Positions 34,305-42,525 of a stretch of DNA of 64,000 nt are shown in pieces. A program made the position numbers and the translations under genes. The stretch comes from CALOCY01 sp942491975 (GTDB taxonomy: Bacteria > Bacteroidota > Bacteroidia > Bacteroidales > Prolixibacteraceae), in assembly GCA_942491975.1 (NCBI GenBank), contig CALOCY010000004.1, forward strand, positions 806,001-870,000, read 5' to 3'. The notes below the pieces were generated by a model. It was not told where the DNA came from. It worked only from the letters and a program-made list of their open reading frames with translations, and did no database searches. Each line of letters begins with the position of its first letter. Within the stretch, counting starts at the first letter, position 1.

Positions 34305-34526
34305 TTAATTTTTTTTGTCCTCTTTATCGGGTTTTTTTCGAAAAAACCCTCTAAGTAATACTCCCATCACAGCGCCATAAATGGTACTGTTGGTCCATTT
34401 CGAAGTGATGGGGCACGTTCCTGAGTTGCAGCCAACGTAATACCAGTAGAGATAGCCTCCCAATGCCCCTGACAGTCCGAATATGATGTATAAAACGTAT
34501 TTTTTTAGCAGATGTTTGAACTTCAT
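34305..34526 (-). CDS. Small two-helix membrane protein, DUF6132-like
   Basis: From ATG at 34526 (reading MKFKHLLKKYVLY) the product has 73 residues. Two hydrophobic segments (about 10-27 and 47-63) flank the stretch YVGCNSGTCPITSKWTNSTIYGA, with a Cys-x5-Cys-Pro pair typical of a small Bacteroidota membrane family (DUF6132 by recall). It ends in a Lys/Asp-rich tail. A start 10 codons earlier is possible but adds residues that do not look like the family. Function unknown; relatives are often near sulfur- or thiol-related genes. Confidence 0.6.
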   Translation of the reverse strand: MKFKHLLKKYVLYIIFGLSGALGGYLYWYYVGCNSGTCPITSKWTNSTIYGAVMGVLLRGFFRKKPDKEDKKN

Positions 34527-34694
34527 GGCTGTATTGTGTGTTATAGATGTATGCAAATATATAATTAAAAATCTATATTCTATTTTGTATGTTTTATACT
34601 GATTAGAAGAAATTAGAAAAGGAGAAATATTTAAAATAAGATGTAACAGAATGAGATAGGAAAATAAAATGATTAAAAAAAAGTGTTTTTCTGT

Positions 34695-34724
34695 TTTGTA
34701 TTTTTCATAAAAAGAGTATATTTA
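34695..34724 (+). promoter_or_regulatory. Strong Bacteroidota promoter without a following gene
   Basis: TTTG at 34695-34698 and TATATTTA at 34717-34724 are separated by 18 bp, the expected spacing for -33 and -7 elements. The next thing downstream on this strand is a terminator (34801-34859), not a coding region. Confidence 0.65.
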
Positions 34725-34730
34725 CGCGTA

Positions 34731-34859
34731 AAATTAATCGTCGATTGATTTTGAAACTGAATTTAATAAAATAGAATATTTTTTATTGGGGTTGTTTTTA
34801 GGGATTTCCATCCGTGTCGTTTGGGGAGATGAAACGGAGCTACGGGAATCCCTTTTTTT
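34731..34859 (+). ncRNA. Candidate small noncoding RNA, ~130 nt
   Basis: The interval lies between a consensus promoter (34695-34724) and a well-formed intrinsic terminator. The 3' hairpin has three stacked stems: gggatt/aatccc (34801-34806, 34847-34852), ccgt/acgg (34812-34815, 34842-34845) and cgttt/aaacg (34818-34822, 34832-34836), followed by seven T. The 5' half is AT-rich with a small palindrome around attaatcgtcgattgatt. No ATG-led frame longer than 13 codons lies in it. Both flanking genes are on the minus strand (34305-34526 and 34908-36767), so this is an independent plus-strand transcript, assuming the promoter works. Confidence 0.5.
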
Positions 34860-34907
34860 ATGCAGTTTAATGAACAATTAGAAGTGAACAATCATCCGAT
34901 CATTATT

Positions 34908-36767
34908 CTACTCAAATTCGCTCAGCTCTAACCAACGCAACTCTTTTTCGTCCAATAAATTTTTAATCTCGCTAAAGCGTTTGGAGTAATCGGTGAGTTC
35001 ATCAATGGATAGTTCCCCTGAGTTCAGTGCTGTTTCAATGGTTTGTTTTTCTTCTTCCAGCCGGGCAATATCATTTTCCAGCTGCTCCAGCTCCCGTTTT
35101 TCGTTGTAGGATAGTTTTCGTTTTTCGGCAGGCCGCTTTTCCCGTTTCACCTTCTCTTTGGGTGGTGCCTTCGGTTCTTTTTTACCTTTTTCAATAGTGT
35201 GGTTCCTGTAGATGGTGTAATTGCCCGGAAAGTCTTTTATATGTGCCCCTTCTTCAAACACAAACAGGTGGTCAACTATTTTATCCATAAAGTAGCGGTC
35301 GTGCGAAACAATCAACACGCACCCCTGAAATGATGCCAGGTAATCTTCCAGCACGTTCAGGGTCATGATATCCAGATCGTTGGTGGGCTCATCCAGGATC
35401 AGGAAATTGGGGTTGCGCATCAATACAGTGCATAGGTAAAGCCTCCGTTGTTCGCCACCACTCAGTTTTTCAATGTAATTGTACTGTGTATCGTGCGGAA
35501 ACAGAAAGTGGCTCAAAAACTGTGATACCGATAGGGTTTGCCCATTGCCCATATTCACCACCTCGGCAATTTCGCGGGCAATATCAATCACCCGCTCTTT
35601 GGGGTTAAACGAGATGCCTTTCTGCCGGTAGTAGCCAAACCTGATGGTTTCGCCCACATCAATTTTACCTTCATCGGCCTGCAATTGACCCGTAATCAGG
35701 TTTAAAAAAGTGGATTTTCCGGTGCCGTTCTTGCCAATAATGCCAATCTTCTCGAAACGTGAAAAGGTATAGCTAAAATTATTGATGACGTTGATATCGT
35801 CAAAACTTTTGGATAAACCTTCTATTTCAATGATCTTTTTCCCCAAACGGGTAGCTTTTACGTGAATGGCTACCTCTTTATCCTCTTTTCGTTGTGCAGC
35901 TTTCTCTTTTAGCCGGTGTGCATTCTCCACCCGGTATTTGGCTTTGTGCCCCCGTGCTTTGGGCATGCGGCGTAACCACTCCAACTCGGTACGCAGAATA
36001 TTCCGGGCTTTATCTACCTCTGCCTGAGATTGTTGGATACGCTCTTCGCGCTTTTCCAGGAAGTAGCTGTAGTTTCCCTTGTATGCAAAAATACGGTTAT
36101 CGTCCATCTCAACAATTTCGTTGCATACCCGGTCTAAAAAATAGCGGTCGTGCGTCACCATCAACAGCGTACTCTTACTTTTCGAGAGGTATTTCTCAAA
36201 CCACTCGATCATCTCCAGGTCGAGGTGGTTGGTGGGCTCATCTAATATTAACAGGTCAGGTTCGTTGATTAACACAGCAGCCATAGCCACACGCTTTTGC
36301 TGTCCGCCCGAAAGCTCTGCAATTTTTTTATCGAGATCGTATATTTTTAGTTGGGTTAGTACCTGTTTAATGCGTACCTCATAATCCCATGCATTTTGTT
36401 GGTCCATCTGAAGCATGGCTTCATCCAGTTGCTGTTGGTCTCCTGTATTGAGGGCACTTTCGTAGGCTTTAATGGCATTTACCACCGGACTGTCCGAGTC
36501 AAAAAGGGTCTGCATAACGGTGTAACGGGGGGGCAGTACCGGATTTTGTTGCAGGTAGCCGATGGAGATATCGTTGGTGAATGTTATTTTTCCTTCGGTT
36601 TCCGAATCATAACCTCCGATAATGTTGAGCAGGGTAGATTTTCCCGTCCCGTTTTTGGCAATCAGGGCCACTTTCTGCCCTTGTGCCACCGTAAACGAGA
36701 TGTTTTCGAACAGGGTAAGGTCGCCAATGCGTTTCGAAAGATTTTCTACCTGCAGGTATGGAGTCAT
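34908..36767 (-). CDS. ABC-F family ATPase (Uup-like)
   Basis: The 619-residue protein has two ABC domains and no membrane segment. Walker A sites are AKNGTGKST (about residue 37) and GKNGTGKST (about 347). The signatures are LSGGQQKR and LSGGEQRR, and the Walker B segments are DLLILDEPTNHLDL and NFLILDEPTNDLDI. The linker has the Arg-rich ABC-F pattern (LRTELEWLRRMPKARGHKAK), and the C-terminus is a Lys/Glu coiled coil (about 525-615). ABC-F proteins act on ribosomes; Uup-type members also affect DNA repair and ribosome assembly. It does not look like a specific antibiotic-resistance subtype. Confidence 0.93.
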   Translation of the reverse strand: MTPYLQVENLSKRIGDLTLFENISFTVAQGQKVALIAKNGTGKSTLLNIIGGYDSETEGKITFTNDISIGYLQQNPVLPPRYTVMQTLFDSDSPVVNAIKAYESALNTGDQQQLDEAMLQMDQQNAWDYEVRIKQVLTQLKIYDLDKKIAELSGGQQKRVAMAAVLINEPDLLILDEPTNHLDLEMIEWFEKYLSKSKSTLLMVTHDRYFLDRVCNEIVEMDDNRIFAYKGNYSYFLEKREERIQQSQAEVDKARNILRTELEWLRRMPKARGHKAKYRVENAHRLKEKAAQRKEDKEVAIHVKATRLGKKIIEIEGLSKSFDDINVINNFSYTFSRFEKIGIIGKNGTGKSTFLNLITGQLQADEGKIDVGETIRFGYYRQKGISFNPKERVIDIAREIAEVVNMGNGQTLSVSQFLSHFLFPHDTQYNYIEKLSGGEQRRLYLCTVLMRNPNFLILDEPTNDLDIMTLNVLEDYLASFQGCVLIVSHDRYFMDKIVDHLFVFEEGAHIKDFPGNYTIYRNHTIEKGKKEPKAPPKEKVKREKRPAEKRKLSYNEKRELEQLENDIARLEEEKQTIETALNSGELSIDELTDYSKRFSEIKNLLDEKELRWLELSEFE

Positions 36768-36961
36768 AACAATGGGTATTTAGTGCCCAAAAATAGTGGT
36801 TTCATTTGAAACTGGTGGTTGGGATAACGATTTTTATTAAATTTGACGGAGAAAGAAGAGGAGGATTGAAGTAGTGAAGGAAGGAGTAATTTTCCGGTTT
36901 CCGTTTTTCGGTTTTCTGTCTCCCTTTTGCACTTATTTATATTAGAATAGAATACCGAATT

Positions 36962-37603
36962 ATGCAGAAAAAAGCGCGTTTTGAGAAAGTTATTGCCTAT
37001 TTTCAGGAACATATGCCGGTGGCTGAGACAGAACTTGAATATACAAATCCTTATGAGTTGCTGGTAGCAGTGATCCTCTCGGCACAGTGTACCGATAAAC
37101 GGGTGAACCAGATTACCCCCGGGTTGCTGAAGCGATTCCCTTCGCCCGAAAAGATGGCAGAGGTTGAACCGGTTGAAGTGTTTGAGTACATCAGCAGTTG
37201 TTCGTATCCCAATAATAAAGCCAAACACCTGGTAGGCATGGCGCAAATGCTTATTTCCGATTTTAATGGTAAAGTCCCCGATGATGTGGATGAACTGCAA
37301 AAACTGCCGGGCGTGGGACGTAAAACGGCCAATGTGATTGCTTCGGTGGTGTACAACAAACCTGCCATGGCGGTTGATACGCACGTTTTCAGGGTTTCGG
37401 CACGTATCGGGCTGTCGACCAACGCCAAAACACCGCTGGAAACCGAGAAACAGTTGGTAAAGTATATTCCTGAAGAACTGCTAAACATTGCCCACCACTG
37501 GCTGATCCTGCATGGCCGTTACGTTTGTTTAGCCCGTAAGCCCAAGTGTGAGAAATGCGGGGTGCGGGAGTGGTGTAAGTATTATGAAGCTACAATCAAA
37601 TAA
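36962..37603 (+). CDS. nth: Endonuclease III (DNA glycosylase/AP lyase)
   Basis: The 213-residue protein matches Nth over its whole length. The helix-hairpin-helix LPGVGRKTANV holds the catalytic Lys121, and Asp139 lies in MAVDTHVFRV. The C-terminal [4Fe-4S] loop has four cysteines in the C-x6-C-x2-C-x5-C spacing (CLARKPKCEKCGVREWC). It removes oxidised pyrimidines and nicks the abasic site. It is divergent from the ABC-F gene. Confidence 0.97.
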   Translation: MQKKARFEKVIAYFQEHMPVAETELEYTNPYELLVAVILSAQCTDKRVNQITPGLLKRFPSPEKMAEVEPVEVFEYISSCSYPNNKAKHLVGMAQMLISDFNGKVPDDVDELQKLPGVGRKTANVIASVVYNKPAMAVDTHVFRVSARIGLSTNAKTPLETEKQLVKYIPEELLNIAHHWLILHGRYVCLARKPKCEKCGVREWCKYYEATIK

Positions 37604-37612
37604 TCTTATGTA

Positions 37613-38257
37613 TTAAAGCCCAAAATCCTTTAGCGCTTTACTTTTCACCAGCCATGCAGTACCAAAAAAGAGCAATGCAACTGTTTCGCCTGTAAATACA
37701 TCAACACCTGTAAGGTTAAGGTTGCACCAGATACTAAGTGCGATAAATAGAAGGGCTGCAAATACCCCGATACCACATACCCTGTACAACCGGTTTCTTT
37801 TTCGCTTTAGCGGGACCGTGATATCCCCTTTTGTAAAACGAAACAGGGAGAGCCAGCCCATTATTATGAGGAACCCTCCGGCACAAACCAAATGGATTGT
37901 GCTGAAAATTTTGCTGTCGTGGCCATTCGGGGCAATGTATTCATGGCTGTTGTACGATGTGGGTATTAACGCCGAAAGTATGGCCAATAGACCGGCAAGA
38001 TTGGTCAACCAGTTGTCACTTATTTTTTCAGTCTCTTTTTCGTAGCCCCTGTAGGCAAAAAGAAATAGCCCGAATGCAATAAGTATTCCGGTAAAAACAA
38101 TACACACGCGTGTGTAATAAAATTGGCTTATTGAAGGTTCCAGGTGCAGGTTATTGCCCAATACAAGTATGAAAGGCAGTAAAATCCCCAAAATTCCCAA
38201 GATTTTCCGGAGTTTCAGGTGTGTAATGTTGATGATTACCTTATTCTTTTTTTCCAT
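37613..38257 (-). CDS. Integral membrane protein of unknown function, 214 residues
   Basis: There are about six hydrophobic helices (around residues 17-34, 50-68, 84-100, 118-137, 156-175, 185-203), with a conserved-looking loop IPTSYNSHEYIAPNGHDSKIFSTIH. The layout recalls DUF998-type six-helix proteins, but the sequence match is too vague to name. Its 3' end faces nth with 9 bp between stops. Coding is well supported by the strong helical periodicity. Confidence 0.6.
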   Translation of the reverse strand: MEKKNKVIINITHLKLRKILGILGILLPFILVLGNNLHLEPSISQFYYTRVCIVFTGILIAFGLFLFAYRGYEKETEKISDNWLTNLAGLLAILSALIPTSYNSHEYIAPNGHDSKIFSTIHLVCAGGFLIIMGWLSLFRFTKGDITVPLKRKRNRLYRVCGIGVFAALLFIALSIWCNLNLTGVDVFTGETVALLFFGTAWLVKSKALKDFGL

Positions 38258-38308
38258 AGCATTTTATAGTTTTGCACCGTGGACTCAGCCCGGTGAGTAA
38301 AAAACAGG

Positions 38309-39133
38309 CTACAATACCAGCAAACTTAACGCCATCACCATCATACCACACACCAACCCGTAGATGGAAAGGTGGTGTTCGCCGTGCTCTTCGGCCGAGG
38401 GCAACAGCTCGTCCAGCGATATAAATACCATAATACCGCCTACGGCAGCCAGGATAATCCCGTTGGCAACCCCCATGTTTTCATTGTTCAAAAATGGGGC
38501 TAGTATCAGAAAACCTATTAACGCACCCACCGGTTCGCTTAATCCCGACAGAAAAGAGTACCAGAATGCCTTTTTACGGCTACCGGTGGCGTAATAGATG
38601 GGTACTGAAACCGCGATGCCCTCGGGAATATTGTGAATGGCAATGGCAATCGAAATGGAAATGCCCACGGCAGGGTCGCTCAGTGCCGATGCAAAAGCTG
38701 CCAGCCCTTCCGGGAGGTTGTGAATGGCCAGTGCCAGTGCCGTCATGATCCCCATTCGGTAGAGTTTCTTGAACTTTTTGGCCTGCTCGGCATCGTCCAT
38801 GTCTTCAATCTTCTGTATCTCATGCGGATTTTCGAAGTTGGGAATAAACTTATCAATAAGGGCAATGAAGAGCATACCCCCGAAAAAGGCCAGCACAGTG
38901 TACCATGTTCCTGCCCCTTCACCAAAAACCACCTGGAGTTCCTCTTCGGCACTGGGAAAAAGTTCGATAAACGATACGTAAATCATCACTCCTGCCGAAA
39001 ATCCCAGCGACATGGAGAGTAACTTGGTGTTGGTGCGTTTGGCAAAAAATGCAATGGCACTCCCAATACCGGTAGACAAACCGGCAAACAGTGTTAACAG
39101 AAAGGCAAATAAGATATTATTGGTCAGTTCCAT
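38309..39133 (-). CDS. zupT: ZIP family zinc transporter
   Basis: The 274-residue protein has eight hydrophobic segments. The metal-binding helices typical of ZupT/ZIP are HNLPEGLAAFASAL and HNIPEGIAVSVPIYYATGSRKKAF, and FSAGVMIYVSFIELFP is also family-like. The loop between helices 3 and 4 is Glu/Asp-rich. It imports Zn2+ and possibly other divalent metals across the inner membrane. Length matches E. coli ZupT (257) plus a short loop extension. Confidence 0.95.
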   Translation of the reverse strand: MELTNNILFAFLLTLFAGLSTGIGSAIAFFAKRTNTKLLSMSLGFSAGVMIYVSFIELFPSAEEELQVVFGEGAGTWYTVLAFFGGMLFIALIDKFIPNFENPHEIQKIEDMDDAEQAKKFKKLYRMGIMTALALAIHNLPEGLAAFASALSDPAVGISISIAIAIHNIPEGIAVSVPIYYATGSRKKAFWYSFLSGLSEPVGALIGFLILAPFLNNENMGVANGIILAAVGGIMVFISLDELLPSAEEHGEHHLSIYGLVCGMMVMALSLLVL

Positions 39134-39389
39134 AATTTATTTAAAAAAATTAAGCTTATGTTACTTAGATGGGGCATGATGATTTATTCTATTTGGCTTA
39201 TAATATAGCTAATAATTAAAAAATATCCAAAACAAGCATGATATTCTAAATATCAGATAATTAGAGTTGATCTGCAGATAAATTTAACCTAAAAATATTA
39301 AACGATTTTTTTGTTGAAAATAAAAGTTTTTTTCAAAAAAGAAATGTATTTTTAAATATGATAAGTTTAATTTTTTAAAACCTAAAATT

Positions 39390-39884
39390 ATGAAAACGTT
39401 TAAATGTGTACTTATTTTTGTTTTATTTCAATTTACTTTACTGCTGTTTTGTAATAGTACAGTAAAAGCCGCTAGTACTACTGTTGTAGGGCATCTAACT
39501 ATTGAATTCCCCGATGGGATGCCCAATACCAATGCAGCAGTGTACATGCGGACATCCGGTAGTGATCTTATAACTATTTTTGAAGAAAGTGAGAGTCGTA
39601 AGCTTATTGTTCAGGCCGGTAGCGGGGCTTTCTCGAAACATGAAATTTCCTTTTATAGTGTTTGGAGCAATAGCGATACACGACTTTTATTGGGTACTAT
39701 TCATGTTCAAATAGTAGCTACAATAGGCAACACGTCTTACTTTGCCAAAACAAGGCTTTCCGGGGATTTTACCGTGAGAGATGCTCTAAATCAAAAACTA
39801 CAGCTAAGAATCAGAAAATCTGACTGGGTTGTTGAGTTTATTAATCCCGATCCAGGCCTTAGTACCGGTTTTAGTACTTTGTAA
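39390..39884 (+). CDS. Hypothetical secreted protein, 164 residues
   Basis: It has a signal peptide (hydrophobic residues 7-22, cleavage near VKAAS) and a beta-rich mature part with alternating hydrophobic residues (STTVVGHLTIEFPDG, LLLGTIHVQIVATIGN). No family is recognised. It stands alone in an AT-rich region with a clear terminator about 90 bp after the stop. Its upstream region 39134-39389 is AT-rich and otherwise featureless. Confidence 0.55.
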   Translation: MKTFKCVLIFVLFQFTLLLFCNSTVKAASTTVVGHLTIEFPDGMPNTNAAVYMRTSGSDLITIFEESESRKLIVQAGSGAFSKHEISFYSVWSNSDTRLLLGTIHVQIVATIGNTSYFAKTRLSGDFTVRDALNQKLQLRIRKSDWVVEFINPDPGLSTGFSTL

Positions 39885-39971
39885 TAAAATTTCTGTTTAA
39901 TTATAAAAGCTTTGGTTTGATTTGGTAAAATATACCATCTCGTTGTTGTATTTACAATGTGATTTAGAAAA

Positions 39972-40010
39972 AAAGTCCCGGAGATGTATCAACTCAATTT
40001 CCGGGACTTT
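39972..40010 (+). terminator. Intrinsic terminator-like hairpin after the secreted protein gene
   Basis: The 10-bp perfect stem aaagtcccgg/ccgggacttt (39972-39981, 40001-40010) ends in T residues. Confidence 0.6.
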
Positions 40011-40050
40011 ACTTTGCTAAATAAATTCACAAGAAAAATTTATTCACGGC

Positions 40051-40080
40051 TTTGTTTTTTTAACAAACTTTGTACATTTG
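40051..40080 (+). promoter_or_regulatory. Consensus promoter of the ferredoxin gene
   Basis: TTTG (40051-40054) and TACATTTG (40073-40080) are 18 bp apart, a near-perfect Bacteroidota -33/-7 pair, 45 bp before the ATG at 40125. It suggests strong constitutive expression. Confidence 0.7.
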
Positions 40081-40124
40081 TGTTGAAGTTGAAACTAAAA
40101 ATTTATCCAATAAACGATTAAATT

Positions 40125-40295
40125 ATGGCTTACGTAATTTCAGAAGATTGTATTGCTTGCGGAACCTGCATCGATGAATGTCCTGTTGAAGCTATTGCTG
40201 AAGGTGATGTTTACACAATTGACGCTGAATTGTGTACCGATTGCGGTTCATGTGTAGATGTATGTCCTGTTGATGCGATTTCACCGGCAGAATAG
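40125..40295 (+). CDS. 2[4Fe-4S] ferredoxin, 56 residues
   Basis: The short protein starts MAYVISEDCIACGTC and carries two classical clusters of the form C-x2-C-x2-C-x3-C-P: CIACGTCIDECP (residues 9-20) and CTDCGSCVDVCP (37-48). It is a clostridial-type low-potential electron carrier in the cytosol, used by pyruvate:ferredoxin oxidoreductase, hydrogenase or Rnf. It is the natural partner of the Rnf complex encoded at 10.9-16.0 kb. Its own consensus promoter and terminator show a single-gene unit. Confidence 0.96.
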   Translation: MAYVISEDCIACGTCIDECPVEAIAEGDVYTIDAELCTDCGSCVDVCPVDAISPAE

Positions 40296-40318
40296 TTACA
40301 GCTGGCATAAAAGATTGA

Positions 40319-40348
40319 AGCCTGCCCCTAGGGGAGCAGGCTTTTTTT
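40319..40348 (+). terminator. Intrinsic terminator of the ferredoxin gene
   Basis: The stem agcctgc/gcaggct (40319-40325, 40336-40342), extended by cccc/gggg, is followed by a run of T. Confidence 0.9.
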
Positions 40349-40526
40349 GCGCCTGAAAAAACAGGCTGTAAGGTTTATTCAGAGTCCTTAAAACAATGCG
40401 TTAAGCAACAAAACTACATTTTTACCCCCTCATTTTGTAAATGAACACACCAAAACTCACTTATTATAAGTGTGTTACGAACATTTGCTATATTAGTGGT
40501 TGATATACAGTATTTTACAATGCCTC

Positions 40527-40558
40527 AATTTACAAAACTGAAGTCAGTTTTGTAAATT
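40527..40558. terminator. Perfect 15-bp inverted repeat downstream of the YfcC-type gene
   Basis: aatttacaaaactga (40527-40541) and tcagttttgtaaatt (40544-40558) are exact reverse complements with a 2-base centre. It lies 30 bp after the stop of the minus-strand permease gene and could end that transcript, although the T run after it is weak. The rest of 40349-40587 is AT-rich with nothing else recognised. Confidence 0.45.
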
Positions 40559-40587
40559 ATATACATACAACTGTCGAATTTGGAAAA

Positions 40588-42183
40588 TTAAAATCCGTTG
40601 AATTCGATGAAAACGGTAGGCACCAATAATAAAAAACCCAGAATAGTGAGTACAATAATAAACGGGGCAACCCACCTGAACCATTTTTCATAGGGAATTT
40701 TAGCGACACCCAATACACCAATCAATACACCCGAGGTAGGGGTAATCATATTGGTAAAACCGTCGCCAAACTGAAACGCCATTACCGTTGTCTGGCGTGA
40801 AACTTCGATCAGGTCCGAAAATTGCGACATCATGGGCATGGTCAATGCTGCTTTGCCCGACCCCGAAGGGATAATAATGTTCAGCAGGGTTTGAAACAGG
40901 TACATCATACCCACCGATGCTGTCTTGCCAAAATCGCTCATTGCTTCAGATACACCGTGCAAAATAGTATCAATAATTTTTCCGTCATTCAGGATCACAA
41001 TAATCCCCCCGGCCAATCCTACCACCATAGCAGCTGAGAGAATATCTTTACTTCCTTCAATAAACAGTTTGGTAATGCGGTTGGGACGGTTTCCCATCGC
41101 TATTCCCGACAGTAAGCCCATGGCAAAAAAGATAGTGGCAATCTCCATCACGTACCACCCGTAGCCCATCACCCCGATGATCAGAAAAAGAATGGTAAAA
41201 AGCAACAGGTTCAGTATGAAATAGTGCACTTTTTTGCGTACCGACAAAAAACCTGCAATCGCGAATAATACAGCCGAAAAGGGCAGGGCAGGGATATTAA
41301 ATTGGCTATTCCCTATTTTTAGTGTTGATTCGGGGTACAAAAAAGCAAAAATTGTAACGATAACCAACGTAATAAAATAGGTCACCCATGCGGCACGTGT
41401 GGGTTTCATCTCGATGGTATCAATCTTTCCCTCGCCCTTTTTACGCCAATAGGCATCATCTTCATACACCGGTGATTTTTTGGGGTCTCTCTTGATTTTT
41501 ATGGCATAACGCAATATCCATGCAATACCAACCAGGTTGATAACCACCCAACAAAAAAGCCGGTACTCTATGCCTGAAAAAAGCGGAAGGTTGGACAATC
41601 CCTGTGCAATACCAATGGTAAACGGATTGAGTATGGCACCGGCAAACCCCAATGCTGCTGCCACAAAACAGAGCGACACCCCCACAATGGAATCATACCC
41701 CATAGATATGGCCAGCGGCACAAATATGATCACAAAAACGATGGTCTCTTCGCTCATGCCAAATACAGCCCCAAACACACTAAACACCAACATAATCAGG
41801 GTCAAAATAATGTTCTCTACACCAATCCGTTTCAACAACCTGTTCTTTTCCAACCGTTTGGCAAATTGCAGAAACGAATAGATCCCCACGTCAATAGCTT
41901 TGCTGTCGTTCATAATCCAAAACGCACCGCCAATCATCAGGATAAACACAATAATATTGGCCGTATTCTCAAAACCTTCGAAAAATGAGGATAAAATTTG
42001 CCAGGTTTGCGGATTGCTCTCCACATAATGAAATGAATCACTCTTGATCACTTCGCGCTGCACACCGTTTACTTCCACAAAAGTACGCTCGTACTCGCCT
42101 CCGGGGACAACCCAGGTAAGGACAGCAGAAAACACAATAATAGCAAAAACAACAACATAGGTGTGCGGGACTCTTTTTAACAT
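40588..42183 (-). CDS. YfcC/DcuC-type membrane carrier
   Basis: The 531-residue protein has about 12-14 hydrophobic helices. Its features are those of the YfcC branch of the C4-dicarboxylate/basic amino-acid carrier group: start RVPHTYVVVFAIIVFSAVLTWVVPGGEYER, GMSEETIVFVIIFVPLAISMGYDSIVG and, near the end, IIPSGSGKAALTMPMMSQFSDL with FGDGFTNMITPTSGVLIGVLGVA. Substrates in this group include dicarboxylates and amino acids. It diverges from hutI-ftcD, so uptake of histidine or export of a breakdown product is possible, but this is inference only. Confidence 0.85.
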   Translation of the reverse strand: MLKRVPHTYVVVFAIIVFSAVLTWVVPGGEYERTFVEVNGVQREVIKSDSFHYVESNPQTWQILSSFFEGFENTANIIVFILMIGGAFWIMNDSKAIDVGIYSFLQFAKRLEKNRLLKRIGVENIILTLIMLVFSVFGAVFGMSEETIVFVIIFVPLAISMGYDSIVGVSLCFVAAALGFAGAILNPFTIGIAQGLSNLPLFSGIEYRLFCWVVINLVGIAWILRYAIKIKRDPKKSPVYEDDAYWRKKGEGKIDTIEMKPTRAAWVTYFITLVIVTIFAFLYPESTLKIGNSQFNIPALPFSAVLFAIAGFLSVRKKVHYFILNLLLFTILFLIIGVMGYGWYVMEIATIFFAMGLLSGIAMGNRPNRITKLFIEGSKDILSAAMVVGLAGGIIVILNDGKIIDTILHGVSEAMSDFGKTASVGMMYLFQTLLNIIIPSGSGKAALTMPMMSQFSDLIEVSRQTTVMAFQFGDGFTNMITPTSGVLIGVLGVAKIPYEKWFRWVAPFIIVLTILGFLLLVPTVFIEFNGF

Positions 42184-42231
42184 GGTCTTTTATTTTTTAT
42201 GTTCTCGCCAGGCCGCGAATCCGAAAAACTA

Positions 42232-42263
42232 TTTTTTCTTTGCGTTCTTAGCGCCTTTGCGTG
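42232..42263 (-). repeat. Solitary copy of the CACGCAAAGGCGC...CGCAAAG repeat
   Basis: On the minus strand the sequence begins cacgcaaaggcgctaagaac and ends gcaaagaaaaaa. It is closely related to the two repeats that flank the GxxExxY gene (58099-58128, 58546-58575) but has no gene beside it. Confidence 0.7.
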
Positions 42264-42525
42264 ATTTTATTATGAACTCGGTAGTTAAGCTCACAAATAT
42301 AAAAATTAACCCAGAAGTTATATCATCTCAACCATTATAAATACCCTCTTTCACACTATTATGAAACATCATTGCGGTTGGGGCTTTTTTATGTATTTTT
42401 ATCAAAAAATAAGAAGTAAAAATTGGAGAAGTGAAGTAGTCGAAGAAGGAGAAAAACAAAGATTAATTGGAGTCGTTACAAATCTTTTTTTCTGATTGTT
42501 CATTTCTCATTTTTAATTGTTTAAT

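Noticed and set aside
34829..34873. 13-codon open frame in the candidate small RNA
   Set aside because: It lies within the terminator hairpin and reads through the T run, so it cannot be a useful peptide gene.
34908..36767. ABC-F protein as an antibiotic-resistance factor
   Set aside because: The sequence is of the general Uup type with C-terminal coiled coil; no resistance-type interdomain arm is recognisable.
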